Shown here: in pieces, positions 25,086-33,600 of the stretch
Numbering within the stretch: position 1 is the first letter of the stretch
Layout: each line of letters begins with the position of its first letter
Assembly (NCBI GenBank): GCA_016787415.1
Contig: JAEUUT010000149.1
Span: 1-64,000, forward strand
Source of the DNA: Saprospiraceae bacterium
GTDB taxonomy: Bacteria > Bacteroidota > Bacteroidia > Chitinophagales > Saprospiraceae
DNA: 64,000 nt
Direction: 5' to 3'
Notes under the pieces: model-generated
Told to the model about the DNA's origin: nothing
Seen by the model: the letters and a program-made list of their open reading frames with translations, nothing else
Databases searched by the model: none
Made by a program: the position numbers and the translations under genes

Positions 25086-26264
25086 TCACTCTCTCACCTC
25101 TCTCACTTCTTCCTCCAGCCAAACCCGATAATAATCTTCCACTTCCAGCGCCACCGCATGTTCGGTGATGCTGAGCGGGTTGAAAGGATCGATCATAACG
25201 GCGAGTTCCTGGGTATCTTTTTTACCGATACTGCGTTCAATAGCGCCGGGGTGCGGGCCATGCGGAATACCGGCCGGGTGGAGCGTAATCTGTCCGTGGC
25301 GGGTGTTGTTGCGCGACATAAAATCGCCATCCACGTAGTACAGAATTTCGTCGGAGTCGATATTGGAGTGGTGGTAAGGCGCCGGAATGGCATCCGGGTG
25401 GTAGTCGTACAGGCGCGGCACGAAAGAGCAAACTACAAAATTGCGGCCTTCAAAAGTCTGGTGTATTGGCGGCGGCATGTGTATTCGGCCTGTCAGGGGC
25501 TCGAAATCGCGGATATTGAACGCGTAAGGGTAGTGATACCCGTCCCAGCCAGCCACATCGAACGGATGGAAAGGATATTCGAAGGGGAAAATGGCTTCGC
25601 GTTTTTTGATGCGCACCTCGAAAGCGCCTTGTTCATCATGCGTTTCCAGAAATTCCGGCCGTTTGATGTCGCGTTCGCAAAATGGCGAATGCTCCAGCAG
25701 TTGCCCGAATTCATTGCGGTAGCGTTTGGGTGTCACGATCGGGCCCCTGCTTTCTACAAAAAGCATGCGATTGTCCTGCGTGTGCCATTCGAGTTGGTAA
25801 ATGGTGCCACGCGGAATAATCAGGTAATCGCCGGGCTCGAAGGCGACATCGCCGAACATGGTTTGCAATTCGCCGCTGCCCTTGTGGATGAACAGCATTT
25901 CATCGGCGTCCGCATTTTTAAAAAAATAATCGGGCGTAGCAGTTGGTGCGGCCAACCCAATGTTCATATCGGCATTGGTAAACAACACTTTGCGGCTGTC
26001 GATATAATCCGTGTTCGGGGGCAGTTCGAACCCTTCGAATTTGAGTGGCCGAATGTTGTTTTCCACCACCGTTCTGGGTTTAATGGAATACGGCTCCCCA
26101 ATCGCCCTGATCTGTGTGGGTGTGTGCAAATGGTACACCAGCGACGCCATGCCGCTGAACCCCTGGGTGCCCACCAGTTCTTCCTGGTACAGGCTGCCGT
26201 CTTCCTTGCGGGCGACGACGTGGCGTTTGCGGGGAACTTTCCCCAGTTTGTGATAAAAAGGCAT
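25086..26264 (-). CDS. hmgA: Homogentisate 1,2-dioxygenase
   Basis: This ring-cleaving Fe(II) enzyme turns homogentisate into maleylacetoacetate. The 392-residue protein is of the shorter bacterial type: MPFYHKLGKVPRKRHVV, EELVGTQGFSGMASLVYH, a cupin with MLFIHKGSGELQTMFGDVAFEPGDYLIIPRGT, and GWDGYHYPYAFNIRDFEPLTGRIH. The Fe-site cluster is HHSNIDSDEILYYVDGDF followed by HPAGIPHGPHPG. It is followed by hpd on the same strand and preceded by paaC, which makes a compact aromatic-catabolism block. The C-terminal residues VREVRE and the TGA stop are encoded by the GTGAGAG array, a departure from normal family ends. Confidence 0.96.
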   Translation of the reverse strand: MPFYHKLGKVPRKRHVVARKEDGSLYQEELVGTQGFSGMASLVYHLHTPTQIRAIGEPYSIKPRTVVENNIRPLKFEGFELPPNTDYIDSRKVLFTNADMNIGLAAPTATPDYFFKNADADEMLFIHKGSGELQTMFGDVAFEPGDYLIIPRGTIYQLEWHTQDNRMLFVESRGPIVTPKRYRNEFGQLLEHSPFCERDIKRPEFLETHDEQGAFEVRIKKREAIFPFEYPFHPFDVAGWDGYHYPYAFNIRDFEPLTGRIHMPPPIHQTFEGRNFVVCSFVPRLYDYHPDAIPAPYHHSNIDSDEILYYVDGDFMSRNNTRHGQITLHPAGIPHGPHPGAIERSIGKKDTQELAVMIDPFNPLSITEHAVALEVEDYYRVWLEEEVREVRE

Positions 26265-26274
26265 GGATGAGGAG

Positions 26275-26524
26275 TTTTAAGTGTTTTTGTGTTTTGGGGT
26301 TTTTGTGTTTTGGTGGTACGTTGCTTTTGGCTTTTGAAATAGGGCTGAATTTTTTGGTTTTGATGGTCAATTTGGGTTTTTGAGTGTTTTGGTGTTTTTA
26401 TGTTTTGGTGGTGCGTTGCTCTTGGCTTTTGAAATCAGGCCCAACCTTAACTTCCGATGCCAAGAGCGGAGCCCTCCAAAACACCAAAACACCAAAACAC
26501 CAAAACACCAAAACCTCAAAAACC
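26275..26524. repeat. GTTTTGGTG word array with a tandem direct repeat of about 100 bp
   Basis: On the left, GTTTTGG-rich words and, on the right (26474-26520), CCAAAACAC words form opposite arms. Inside, a block starting near 26296 (TTTTTGTGTTTTGGTGGTAC and then GTTGCTTTTGGCTTTTGAAAT) recurs about 98 bases later with a few changes. The array fills the gap between paaC and hmgA. No promoter element or ORF is visible. Confidence 0.8.
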
Positions 26525-26528
26525 CGAT

Positions 26529-27272
26529 TTAAGCCAGCATCATATTATACCCATAATTCATTTCGCTGATAATATGCCCCAGCGCTTCAGTGTGTACGCC
26601 ATTTCGGCCGCCCCGGTGCATGTATCCGTCTTCGGGCAGGGTGAGTCCGGCATTCAGAATGACCTCGCTCACATCCTTTTTCCATATTTCACGCAGGGTG
26701 TGCAGGTCGCAACCGATGCCTTCCTCGATCAGTACGCGCTCGGTATCGTCCATGTCGAACATTTCAGCGGTATAAGGCCACAAGGCATCCAGGGCGCGTT
26801 GCACCCGGCGATGGCTTTCGTCGGTGCCTTTTCCGAGTCGCCAAATCCAGTCGGCAGCATGGCGGCGGTGGTAGCGGCTTTCTTTCACGCCTTTTTGTGC
26901 GATGCCTGCCAGCACCTCGTCGTGCGATGCGCCGAGTTCTTCGAGGCGCAGCACATCGAAGGAAGCGAAAAGAAACATCCGCACCATCGTAACGGCAAAG
27001 TCGCCATTGGGTACTTCCGCCATCAGCAGGTTGTAATAATGGCGTTCGTCGCGTCCGAAAGCCAGGTCATCGGCGCTGTGGCCCAGGGCTTCAAATGAGG
27101 CGGCGTATTCCAGCAGCATTTTGGCGCGGCCGATATGGTCGAGCGCCATGTTGGTGAGCGCCAGGTCTTCTTCCAGCATAGGGGCGCGGCTGCACCATTC
27201 CGACAGTCGGTGGCCCAGAATCAGGGAGTCGTCGCCGAGGCGAAACAGGTATTGTAACAAGGGAGATTCCAT
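26529..27272 (-). CDS. paaC: 1,2-phenylacetyl-CoA epoxidase subunit PaaC
   Basis: The ATG at 27272 is chosen because the family N-terminus begins MESPLLQYLFRLGDDSLILGHRLSEW; a longer in-frame extension overlaps paaB and is not real. The 247-residue protein is the ferritin-like structural partner of PaaA: EDLALTNMALDHIGRAKMLLEYAA, RDERHYYNLLMAEVPNGDFAVTMVRMF, KESRYHRRHAADWIWRLGKGTDESHRR. PaaA and PaaC form the catalytic core that epoxidises phenylacetyl-CoA. The order on the minus strand is paaA, paaB, paaC with short gaps (12 and 22 bases). paaD, which normally follows and matures the complex, is not found: hmgA comes next. Confidence 0.95.
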   Translation of the reverse strand: MESPLLQYLFRLGDDSLILGHRLSEWCSRAPMLEEDLALTNMALDHIGRAKMLLEYAASFEALGHSADDLAFGRDERHYYNLLMAEVPNGDFAVTMVRMFLFASFDVLRLEELGASHDEVLAGIAQKGVKESRYHRRHAADWIWRLGKGTDESHRRVQRALDALWPYTAEMFDMDDTERVLIEEGIGCDLHTLREIWKKDVSEVILNAGLTLPEDGYMHRGGRNGVHTEALGHIISEMNYGYNMMLA

Positions 27273-27294
27273 TTTCGGAAAAATCTGGAGTTGG

Positions 27295-27579
27295 TCAAAT
27301 ATTTTTAGCCCCTTCCGGCATGGTATAGAAAGACGGCAGGCGGTAAATTTTGTCGTCGTTCGGTTCAAAAAACGAAGGGTTGTCTTCCAGCGTTGTCGCG
27401 GCGATGTCCTCGGCGCGTACCACCCACAGACCGCTGGTTTCGCCGCGGCGCGTGTAGGAATCCCGGGCATTTTGCAGGGCCATTTGCCGGTCGGAGGCAT
27501 GTACGCTGCCAGCATGGCGATAGGGCTGACCGGGTTTGCTTTGGGTAAAAACTTCCCAGATATTGAGTTGCGTATCCAT
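27295..27579 (-). CDS. paaB: 1,2-phenylacetyl-CoA epoxidase subunit PaaB
   Basis: The 94-residue protein is of standard PaaB size and pattern: NIWEVFTQSKPGQPYRHAGSVHASDRQMALQNARDSYTRRGE, LWVVRAEDI, and the C-terminal KIYRLPSFYTMPEGAKNI. PaaB bridges the PaaAC heterodimers of the epoxidase and is thought to help electron delivery from PaaE. It lies 12 bases after paaA and 22 bases before paaC. Confidence 0.95.
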   Translation of the reverse strand: MDTQLNIWEVFTQSKPGQPYRHAGSVHASDRQMALQNARDSYTRRGETSGLWVVRAEDIAATTLEDNPSFFEPNDDKIYRLPSFYTMPEGAKNI

Positions 27580-27591
27580 TTTTTCGTCGAT

Positions 27592-28530
27592 TTATGCTGG
27601 TTTGTGCCCGTTGAGCATGGCTTTTTGTGCGGCTTCACGTACCCAGGCGCCGTCTTCATGCACCTGTATGTGGTGATCCATGCGCTGGCGGTTGCAGGGG
27701 CCATTGCCTTTGATGACTTCGTAAAATTCTTTCCAGTTCAGCGGCCCGATGTCGTAATGCTTCGTCGCTTCGTTGAATTTCATATCCGGGTCGGGGATCG
27801 TGAGCCCGATGACTTCAGCCTGCTGCACCGTTTTATCGATGAAACGCTGGCGAAGGGTGTCGTTGCTTTCACGTTTGATCTTCCAGTTGAACGCGTCGTG
27901 GCTGCGTGGAGAGTCGTTGTCGGGCGGGCCAAACATCATCAGGGCGGGCGCCCACCAGCGGTTCATGGCATCCTGCGCCATGGCGCGTTGTTTGCGCGTG
28001 CCGGCCATCAGTTGCGCCATGATTTCGTAACCCTGGCGCTGGTGAAAACTTTCTTCCTTGCAAATGCGCACCATAGCGCGGGAATACGGGCCATAACTGG
28101 TGCGCTGGAGGCTGACCTGATTGACAATTGCAGCGCCGTCGACCAGCCAGCCGATGGCGCCGATGTCGGCCCAGGTAAGGGTAGGGTAGTTGAAAATGCT
28201 GGAATATTTGGCTTTGCCAGCGTGCAGTTGGGCCAGCATTTCGTCGCGGCTGATGCCCAGTGTTTCGGCGGCGGAATACAGGTAGAGGCCGTGGCCACAT
28301 TCATCCTGTATTTTTGCCAGCAGGATCAGTTTGGCGCGCAAGGACGGCGCGCGGGTCACCCAGTTGCCTTCAGGTTGCATCCCGATTACTTCCGAGTGTG
28401 CATGCTGACTGATTTGTCGGATGAGGTGTACCCGGTAGCCTTCGGGCATAGGGTCGCGCGGTTCGATTTTCTCGTCGCGCGCAATTTTGGCTTCAAAAAA
28501 TTCGGTTTGGGCTTCGGTAAGCACTGCCAT
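27592..28530 (-). CDS. paaA: 1,2-phenylacetyl-CoA epoxidase catalytic subunit PaaA
   Basis: The 312-residue di-iron oxygenase has two E-x-x-H type iron sites in helices: [20 protein letters not shown] and [17 protein letters not shown]. The [34 protein letters not shown] and [39 protein letters not shown] segments are characteristic. It inserts one oxygen atom into the ring of phenylacetyl-CoA in the cytoplasm. It is the first gene of paaABC; upstream is a divergent ferredoxin gene with a perfect palindrome in the shared control region. The rest of the pathway (PaaG, PaaZ, PaaJ, PaaH, PaaK) is not in this window. Confidence 0.96.
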   Translation of the reverse strand: MAVLTEAQTEFFEAKIARDEKIEPRDPMPEGYRVHLIRQISQHAHSEVIGMQPEGNWVTRAPSLRAKLILLAKIQDECGHGLYLYSAAETLGISRDEMLAQLHAGKAKYSSIFNYPTLTWADIGAIGWLVDGAAIVNQVSLQRTSYGPYSRAMVRICKEESFHQRQGYEIMAQLMAGTRKQRAMAQDAMNRWWAPALMMFGPPDNDSPRSHDAFNWKIKRESNDTLRQRFIDKTVQQAEVIGLTIPDPDMKFNEATKHYDIGPLNWKEFYEVIKGNGPCNRQRMDHHIQVHEDGAWVREAAQKAMLNGHKPA

Positions 28531-28694
28531 AACGCTTCTGTGTGGTGTATTTCACCCAAAGGTCTGCCGAACTATAAAGAAGCACGATGACGAATGTTAT
28601 GACAGGATTTGATATTTATCAGTAAGTAAAATGCGATGTTGCGGGATTTTTGCCTTTCAATTCCACTATAAACCAAGTTTTATTGTGTTTTTCA

Positions 28695-28728
28695 TAGTGA
28701 CGGGGTGACTGAAGTCACCCCGTCACTA
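28695..28728. promoter_or_regulatory. Perfect 34-bp palindrome between paaA and the ferredoxin gene
   Basis: TAGTGACGGGGTGACT (28695-28710) and AGTCACCCCGTCACTA (28713-28728) are exact reverse complements around GA. It lies 57 bases upstream of the ferredoxin ATG and 165 bases upstream of paaA. No T-tract follows, so a regulator-binding site is more likely than a terminator. It could also be a dispersed palindrome. The rest of the 255-base gap shows nothing clear. Confidence 0.55.
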
Positions 28729-28785
28729 CATGCTCTATTCACTTTCAAAAGCCCTCCACCACACCGGCCGCAAGGCCTATCATCT

Positions 28786-29112
28786 ATGCACCAGGAACAA
28801 ACAGTTTTGGACACCCTCACAAATACGCCTGTACAATGCCAGGTAACCGTCATTTTTGACGGCGAACGCACTCAATTTGAACTTTCATCCGATGGAAAGG
28901 CCCTGGTAGATGCTGCCATCGACGCTGGCGTAGACGCGCCGTGGTCCTGCCATGCGGGCGTTTGCTGCACCTGCAAAGCCAAGGTGCTGGAAGGTGCGGT
29001 GCACATGAAACACCGCTATGGCCTGCTCGACGAAGAAGTGGAGCAGGGATATATTCTGACCTGCCAAAGCCACCCGATCACGGAAATACTGATAGTGGAT
29101 TACGATGTGTAA
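28786..29112 (+). CDS. [2Fe-2S] ferredoxin, like the C-terminal domain of PaaE
   Basis: The ATG at 28786 (MHQEQTVLDTLTNTP) is preferred to a GTG at 28705 that lies inside the palindrome. The 108-residue protein has the plant-type ferredoxin cluster site CHAGVCCTCKAKV and a later Cys in LTCQSHP, the four ligands expected. CQVTVIFDGERTQFELS, GVDAPWSCHAGVC and YGLLDEEVEQGYILTCQ closely follow the C-terminal domain of PaaE, the reductase of the phenylacetyl-CoA epoxidase. The FAD and NAD(P) domains of PaaE are missing, so a separate reductase would be needed. Divergent from paaABC, it is the probable electron donor to the epoxidase (inference). Confidence 0.85.
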   Translation: MHQEQTVLDTLTNTPVQCQVTVIFDGERTQFELSSDGKALVDAAIDAGVDAPWSCHAGVCCTCKAKVLEGAVHMKHRYGLLDEEVEQGYILTCQSHPITEILIVDYDV

Positions 29113-29262
29113 CCCACGATACGCTGGTCTTTGGCGGCGTAGTGGGGGCACCGATGACCATTAGATTCTGCGGGTATTCAGCATATCGTTCTCTGAGGTA
29201 GCGGCCCGGGTATGTTGCGCAGTCGTTTGATGATATGTTGGTGTAATACCTCGATCATTTTA

Positions 29263-29700
29263 TCAAGTATTCTTACCCTTTTTTTTCGCTTTCAGCACAA
29301 CCTTAACGCCGGGGTTGAGCGCTTGTATTTCCCTGATAAACGCCAGTTTCTCCCTGGGCGAAATCAGCACCATATTGCTCTGTCCATATCGTATTTCAAG
29401 CCTGTCAAGCGAAGTGGCGGGCGAACTGAGGGGATTGTTTGTTTCGGAAATTTGCCGGATACTGCTAATGTCGATTTGGGAGTTGTACAGGAATCCGCAC
29501 CTAATACGAAGAATATTTCCTTCCAAAATATAATAAGTGGTTAAAAACAGGTGCACGATAAATGCTGCCGTAAACAACAAAATGATAACCCCTGCCCAAC
29601 TGAAAGGAGTAGAAATGATTACGGCTCCAGTAATGACAAATACCAATACCAGCGGAATGACCAGTTCAAGACCGGCTTTTGACCTATATATGTTTTTCAT
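29263..29700 (-). CDS. Membrane-anchored bacterial PH-domain protein
   Basis: The 145-residue protein has two transmembrane helices at the N-terminus (LVIPLVLVFVITGAVII, WAGVIILLFTAAFIVHLFL). A bacterial PH-like beta-rich domain follows: TYYILEGNILRIRCGFLYNSQIDISSIRQISETNNPLSSPATSLDRLEIRYG. The last residues are very basic (KVVLKAKKKGKNT). Proteins of this build are common and of unknown function. It lies 14 bases from the broken methyltransferase on the same strand; both are A/T-richer than the surrounding genes. Confidence 0.78.
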   Translation of the reverse strand: MKNIYRSKAGLELVIPLVLVFVITGAVIISTPFSWAGVIILLFTAAFIVHLFLTTYYILEGNILRIRCGFLYNSQIDISSIRQISETNNPLSSPATSLDRLEIRYGQSNMVLISPREKLAFIREIQALNPGVKVVLKAKKKGKNT

Positions 29701-29714
29701 CTCTAATAACAGTT

Positions 29715-30450
29715 TTAGTAAGTAAGCAACAACCTGTCTGCAACATCCTCATTAATCATTGACGGGCCATCCATTTGGAAACGCTTGAGCATTGAACTTT
29801 CACAGTCTATCAGTATTTCTTGTTCAAATAATCCATCTGGAATATGAATATCACAAATGTAATCTCCAGATTTTTTATTCCCATCAATACTAGGCGCCAC
29901 TTTAACTCCTTTTTCTTTGGCGTCATTGATTTTTTTGAAAAGCGTTTTTAAACTAAAATCCTGCGCTCCGTATAAGATACTTTGTGAATGACTATAAGGA
30001 GGATCACAATAGATGATCACCTTCTTTTGCCAGGTCAAAAGCCTCCTGATAATCCATTATGCTAAACTGTATGTATTTAGTTCGCGCATGCCACTCTTGC
30101 ACACGTTTTTCAAATGCTTTTATGTCTTCATATATCTCGATTTTATTTTTTTCACTAACTCTTGTCCTTCTTTCAGCGTACCAATCGATCAAGCCTTTGG
30201 GGGCTTCCTTTAGTTTCATCCAAATTTCCATCAATGGCTTGAAAGCATCTGAGCAATGTCCGTTTTTAGGCGCAAATGTAGCCATTATTGATCCACTTCC
30301 GAGAAATAGTTCAAAGTAGGTATGGTATGATGTTGGAAAAAACCTTGTTATCTCTGTTGCGAATTTTTGTTTGTTCCCTATCCACTTTAGCAGCTGTGTT
30401 TTTGGCAGGTAGTACGTTAAGTACTTCATTTCCAATGATAATTGTGCCAT
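29715..30450 (-). pseudogene. D12-class DNA adenine methyltransferase, frameshifted
   Basis: Two overlapping frames make up one enzyme. The first (30450 to 30004) holds LLKWIGNKQKFATEI and the SAM-binding motif YFELFLGSGSIMATF; the second (30038 to 29715) holds the catalytic motif IIYCDPPYSHSQS and the C-terminus. The family consensus around the catalytic motif (E-G-D-x-x-Y-x-D-P-P-Y) is broken at about 30010-30022: frame 1 reads AKEGDHLL and stops, frame 2 continues IYCDPPY. A loss of two bases (or gain of one) would explain it. Intact, it would be a Dam-like enzyme of about 245 residues that methylates adenine in a short site. It is either a pseudogene or a sequencing error. No restriction enzyme gene is visible beside it. 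Confidence 0.82.
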
Positions 30451-30631
30451 TTGTCTAAATTTATCTCAAAGGCAACTTACACCGGTGTATGTGATTACGA
30501 TCCACGTGAACTTACTTCTATGACTTATGGTGGACATTCTTCATATGGGATTGGTAGACGAAATAGTTATTGGTAGAGAGGTTGAAAGAAGGATTCCTCA
30601 ATTGATAAAAGTATGGCTTGAATGTCTTGAT
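30451..30631. other. A/T-rich gap beside the broken methyltransferase
   Basis: I see no complete gene here. A 19-codon plus-strand stretch ending near 30577 and stop-broken minus-strand frames could be remnants of a partner gene, but nothing is recognisable. The base composition is like that of the methyltransferase, so the two may have arrived together. Confidence 0.4.
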
Positions 30632-30666
30632 AAAAAAACGGCCAGGTTACCAAAGTAACCCGGCCG
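30632..30666 (-). terminator. Intrinsic terminator of the DUF4397 protein gene
   Basis: Read on the minus strand, CGGCCGGGTTAC, TTTG, GTAACCTGGCCG (30666 to 30639, one mismatch) is followed by seven T. It starts 24 bases after the stop of the large gene. Confidence 0.88.
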
Positions 30667-30689
30667 CGCACATCAAATTAAGACCAATA

Positions 30690-33600
30690 CTAGTTTTGAA
30701 CAATAAATTTCGCCGTTTTCACTCCTGCATCGGAGCGAATTTCGAGTTGATACATGCCTGAAAGCAGTTCGCCGGTGTTCAGTTCGACATTGAACGAACC
30801 GCTCACATTGCCCATGTCACCTTCCATCAGCAAACGGCCAGCAATATCCCGTACTGCGTAACGCAGGTTTTCTACGGTGCTCAGGTCGAACTGCACCCGC
30901 AGGCGATCTTTCACCGGATTGGGCGCCAGTTGTAGGTCGTTCAGGGTGTTTTCCAGTTCATTGCTGTTTACAGCCTGTTCCAGTGGGAACGTAACGCCGT
31001 TGGCCAGTGCAGCCCATACTTCAAAAGCAGGCGTTGCGCCACTACGGAATCCGGATGCGAACAACGTAGCCGCTACACCTGCCGTGCCATTCAGGTCGGC
31101 GCGGTATTCAGCAAACGGGTTATTTGTATCATCAGCAGGTGTCACATCTACAAAATATTCGGCCGGCGGTACGCTCAGGTAGTCGGTAAAGTCGCCAAAA
31201 GCCAGGTCTTCCACCAGCGTGGGGCCATTGGACAGGCGAATATCTACCTGGCCTGCATCGGGCGAGCCGTGGAATACGGCAAACTCCACATTGGCCGGAT
31301 TTACAGCCACTTCACGGGCATCTTCATTGATAAACAGGTTGAAACCAGGGCTACCGGCCAGAACGCCACCGGCCACCACCACATACGCGCGGCCCGATTC
31401 GAGGTTGAGCGGGAAATTGGCCAGTGCATCTTCTGCACTAGTACTATTGCCTGCTGCTACGCCTATATTGATCGGGCGCTCCGCCGGAACATTTACAAAC
31501 GGCGTAGCAGTACGGAATTCAAAATTGTCTATCAGCAGTGTATTGTCGGCATACACATCGACCGTGGGGGCAATCGCATTGTGAATGACCTGCACACGTG
31601 CGGGCGCAGGCGACAGCGCGAGCGGGAAAACCGTTCCATCAGGCAGGGCTACATACAACCCGAAAGCAGGCGTACCACCCAGCAGACCGCTGGCAAAAAC
31701 CTGTGCAGCGATACCTTCTGTGTCGTTGAGTTCAGCGCGGAAGGTAGCCACTACATTCGGATCGTCGTGCGCACGAATAGCCAGGTCATACGCCGCCGGA
31801 GCCAGCGCTACGTATCCTGTGGCATTACCATAGGCCAGGTTGTCGATCAGGTCGTTGGCAATCAGTACCGCGTCTACATCTACCGCGGGTGCGTCAGGTG
31901 AGCCGTGGAAAACATTTACCTCTATACTTTCAGGATCTACGGCGGCCTCCTGTCCTGCTACCGGAATGAGTGTAAAGGCTGGCGACTGGCCAACAATACC
32001 GCTGGCATACACCACGGTGGTGCTGCCTTCTGGCAGGCTTACCGGGAAAGTGGCAATGGCATCGGCAGCGCTGGTACTGTTATCCAGCGCAATGCCAATG
32101 TTGATATTTCTGTCGGCCAGTACATCTACAAATGGTGTAGCGGTGCGGAATTCAAAATTGTCGATCAGGCGGGTATTGCCCAGATACACGTCTACGGTAG
32201 GGGAAGGCGAGTTGTGAATTACCTGCACACGGGCAGTTGGAGAAAGTGGCAGGGCTGCTACTGTACCATTCGGGAATGCTGCATACAGGCCGAAAGCCGG
32301 TGTGCCACCCAGCAGGCCGCTGGCAAATACCTGTGCTGCGCCACCTGCCAGGCCGCTGATGTCGGCGCGGAAAGTAGCCACCACATTCGGATCGTCGTGT
32401 GCGCGAATGGCCAGGTCATAAACACCCGGAGCGAGCGTAACATAACCTGTGGCGTTGCCATAAGCCAGGTTGTCAATCAGATCATCTGCGGCATATACCG
32501 CATCTACATCTACGGCCGGTGCATCAGGCGAACCGTGGAAAACATTTACCTCTACATTATCAGGATCAGTAGCGCCCTCCTTTCCTGCTACCGGAATGAG
32601 TGTGAAAGCAGGCGACTGGCCAACAATACCGCTGGCATACACCACAGATGTGCTGCCTTCGGGCAGGCTTACCGGGAAAGTGGCAATGGCATCGGCAGCA
32701 CTCGTGCTGTTGCTCAGTGCAATGCCAATATTGATATTTCTGTCGGCCAGTACGTCTACAAACGGTGTGGCAGTACGGAATTCAAAGTTGTCGATCAGGC
32801 GGGTATTACCCAGGTACACGTCTACGGTGGGGGAGGGCGAGTTGTGAATTACCTGCACACGGGCTTTGGGTGAGGTCGGCAGGGCTGCTACCGTTCCATC
32901 GGGAAACACTGCATACAAACCGAATGCTGGCGTGCCACCCAGCAGTCCGCTGGCAAATACATACGCTGCGCCGCCACCTGCGCCACTGAGGTCGGCGCGG
33001 AAAGTAGCCAGCACCGCCGGGTTGTCGTGCGCGCGCACTGCCAGGTCGTACACGCCAATGGGCAGACTGGTGTAGTCTGTAGCGGAACGATAGGCCAGGT
33101 TGTCGATCAGATCATCGGCTACATATACGGCATCTACGTCGACGGCGGGTGCATCCGGTGCGCCATGCAGTACGGCTACATCGGTTAGCAGTGGCAGTGT
33201 GCCCGATTCGCGGCCCGGGAATGCCAGCAGTTCGAAACCCGGGTTGCCGGCAAAAATGCCCGAAGCGAATACCACATATGTCTGACCGCTTTGGAACGTA
33301 ACCGGAATATTGGCCAGCGCATCGGCAGCGGAGGCGCTATTAGCCAGCGCAATACCTACATTCAAAGGCCGGTCTGCTGCTACACTTACAAAAGGTGTGG
33401 CCGAGCGGAATTCAAAATCATCTGCCAGCAAGGTATTTCCAACATAAACATCTACCGTAGGCGCTACTGCATTGTGTACAACCTGCACCCGCGCAGGGGC
33501 CGGGGCTGCGGGCAGTGCGATCACTGTGCCGTCGGCCAGGGCAGCATACAACCCGAAAGCAGGTGTGCCGCCCAGCAGACCACTAGCAAATACGTAGGCC

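Noticed and set aside
27273..27704. Longer N-terminus for PaaC
   Set aside because: The in-frame extension overlaps paaB and part of paaA, and has no similarity to PaaC; homology begins at ATG 27272.
30451..30631. Restriction enzyme remnant beside the methyltransferase
   Set aside because: No frame longer than about 20 codons and no recognisable motif; composition alone is not enough.
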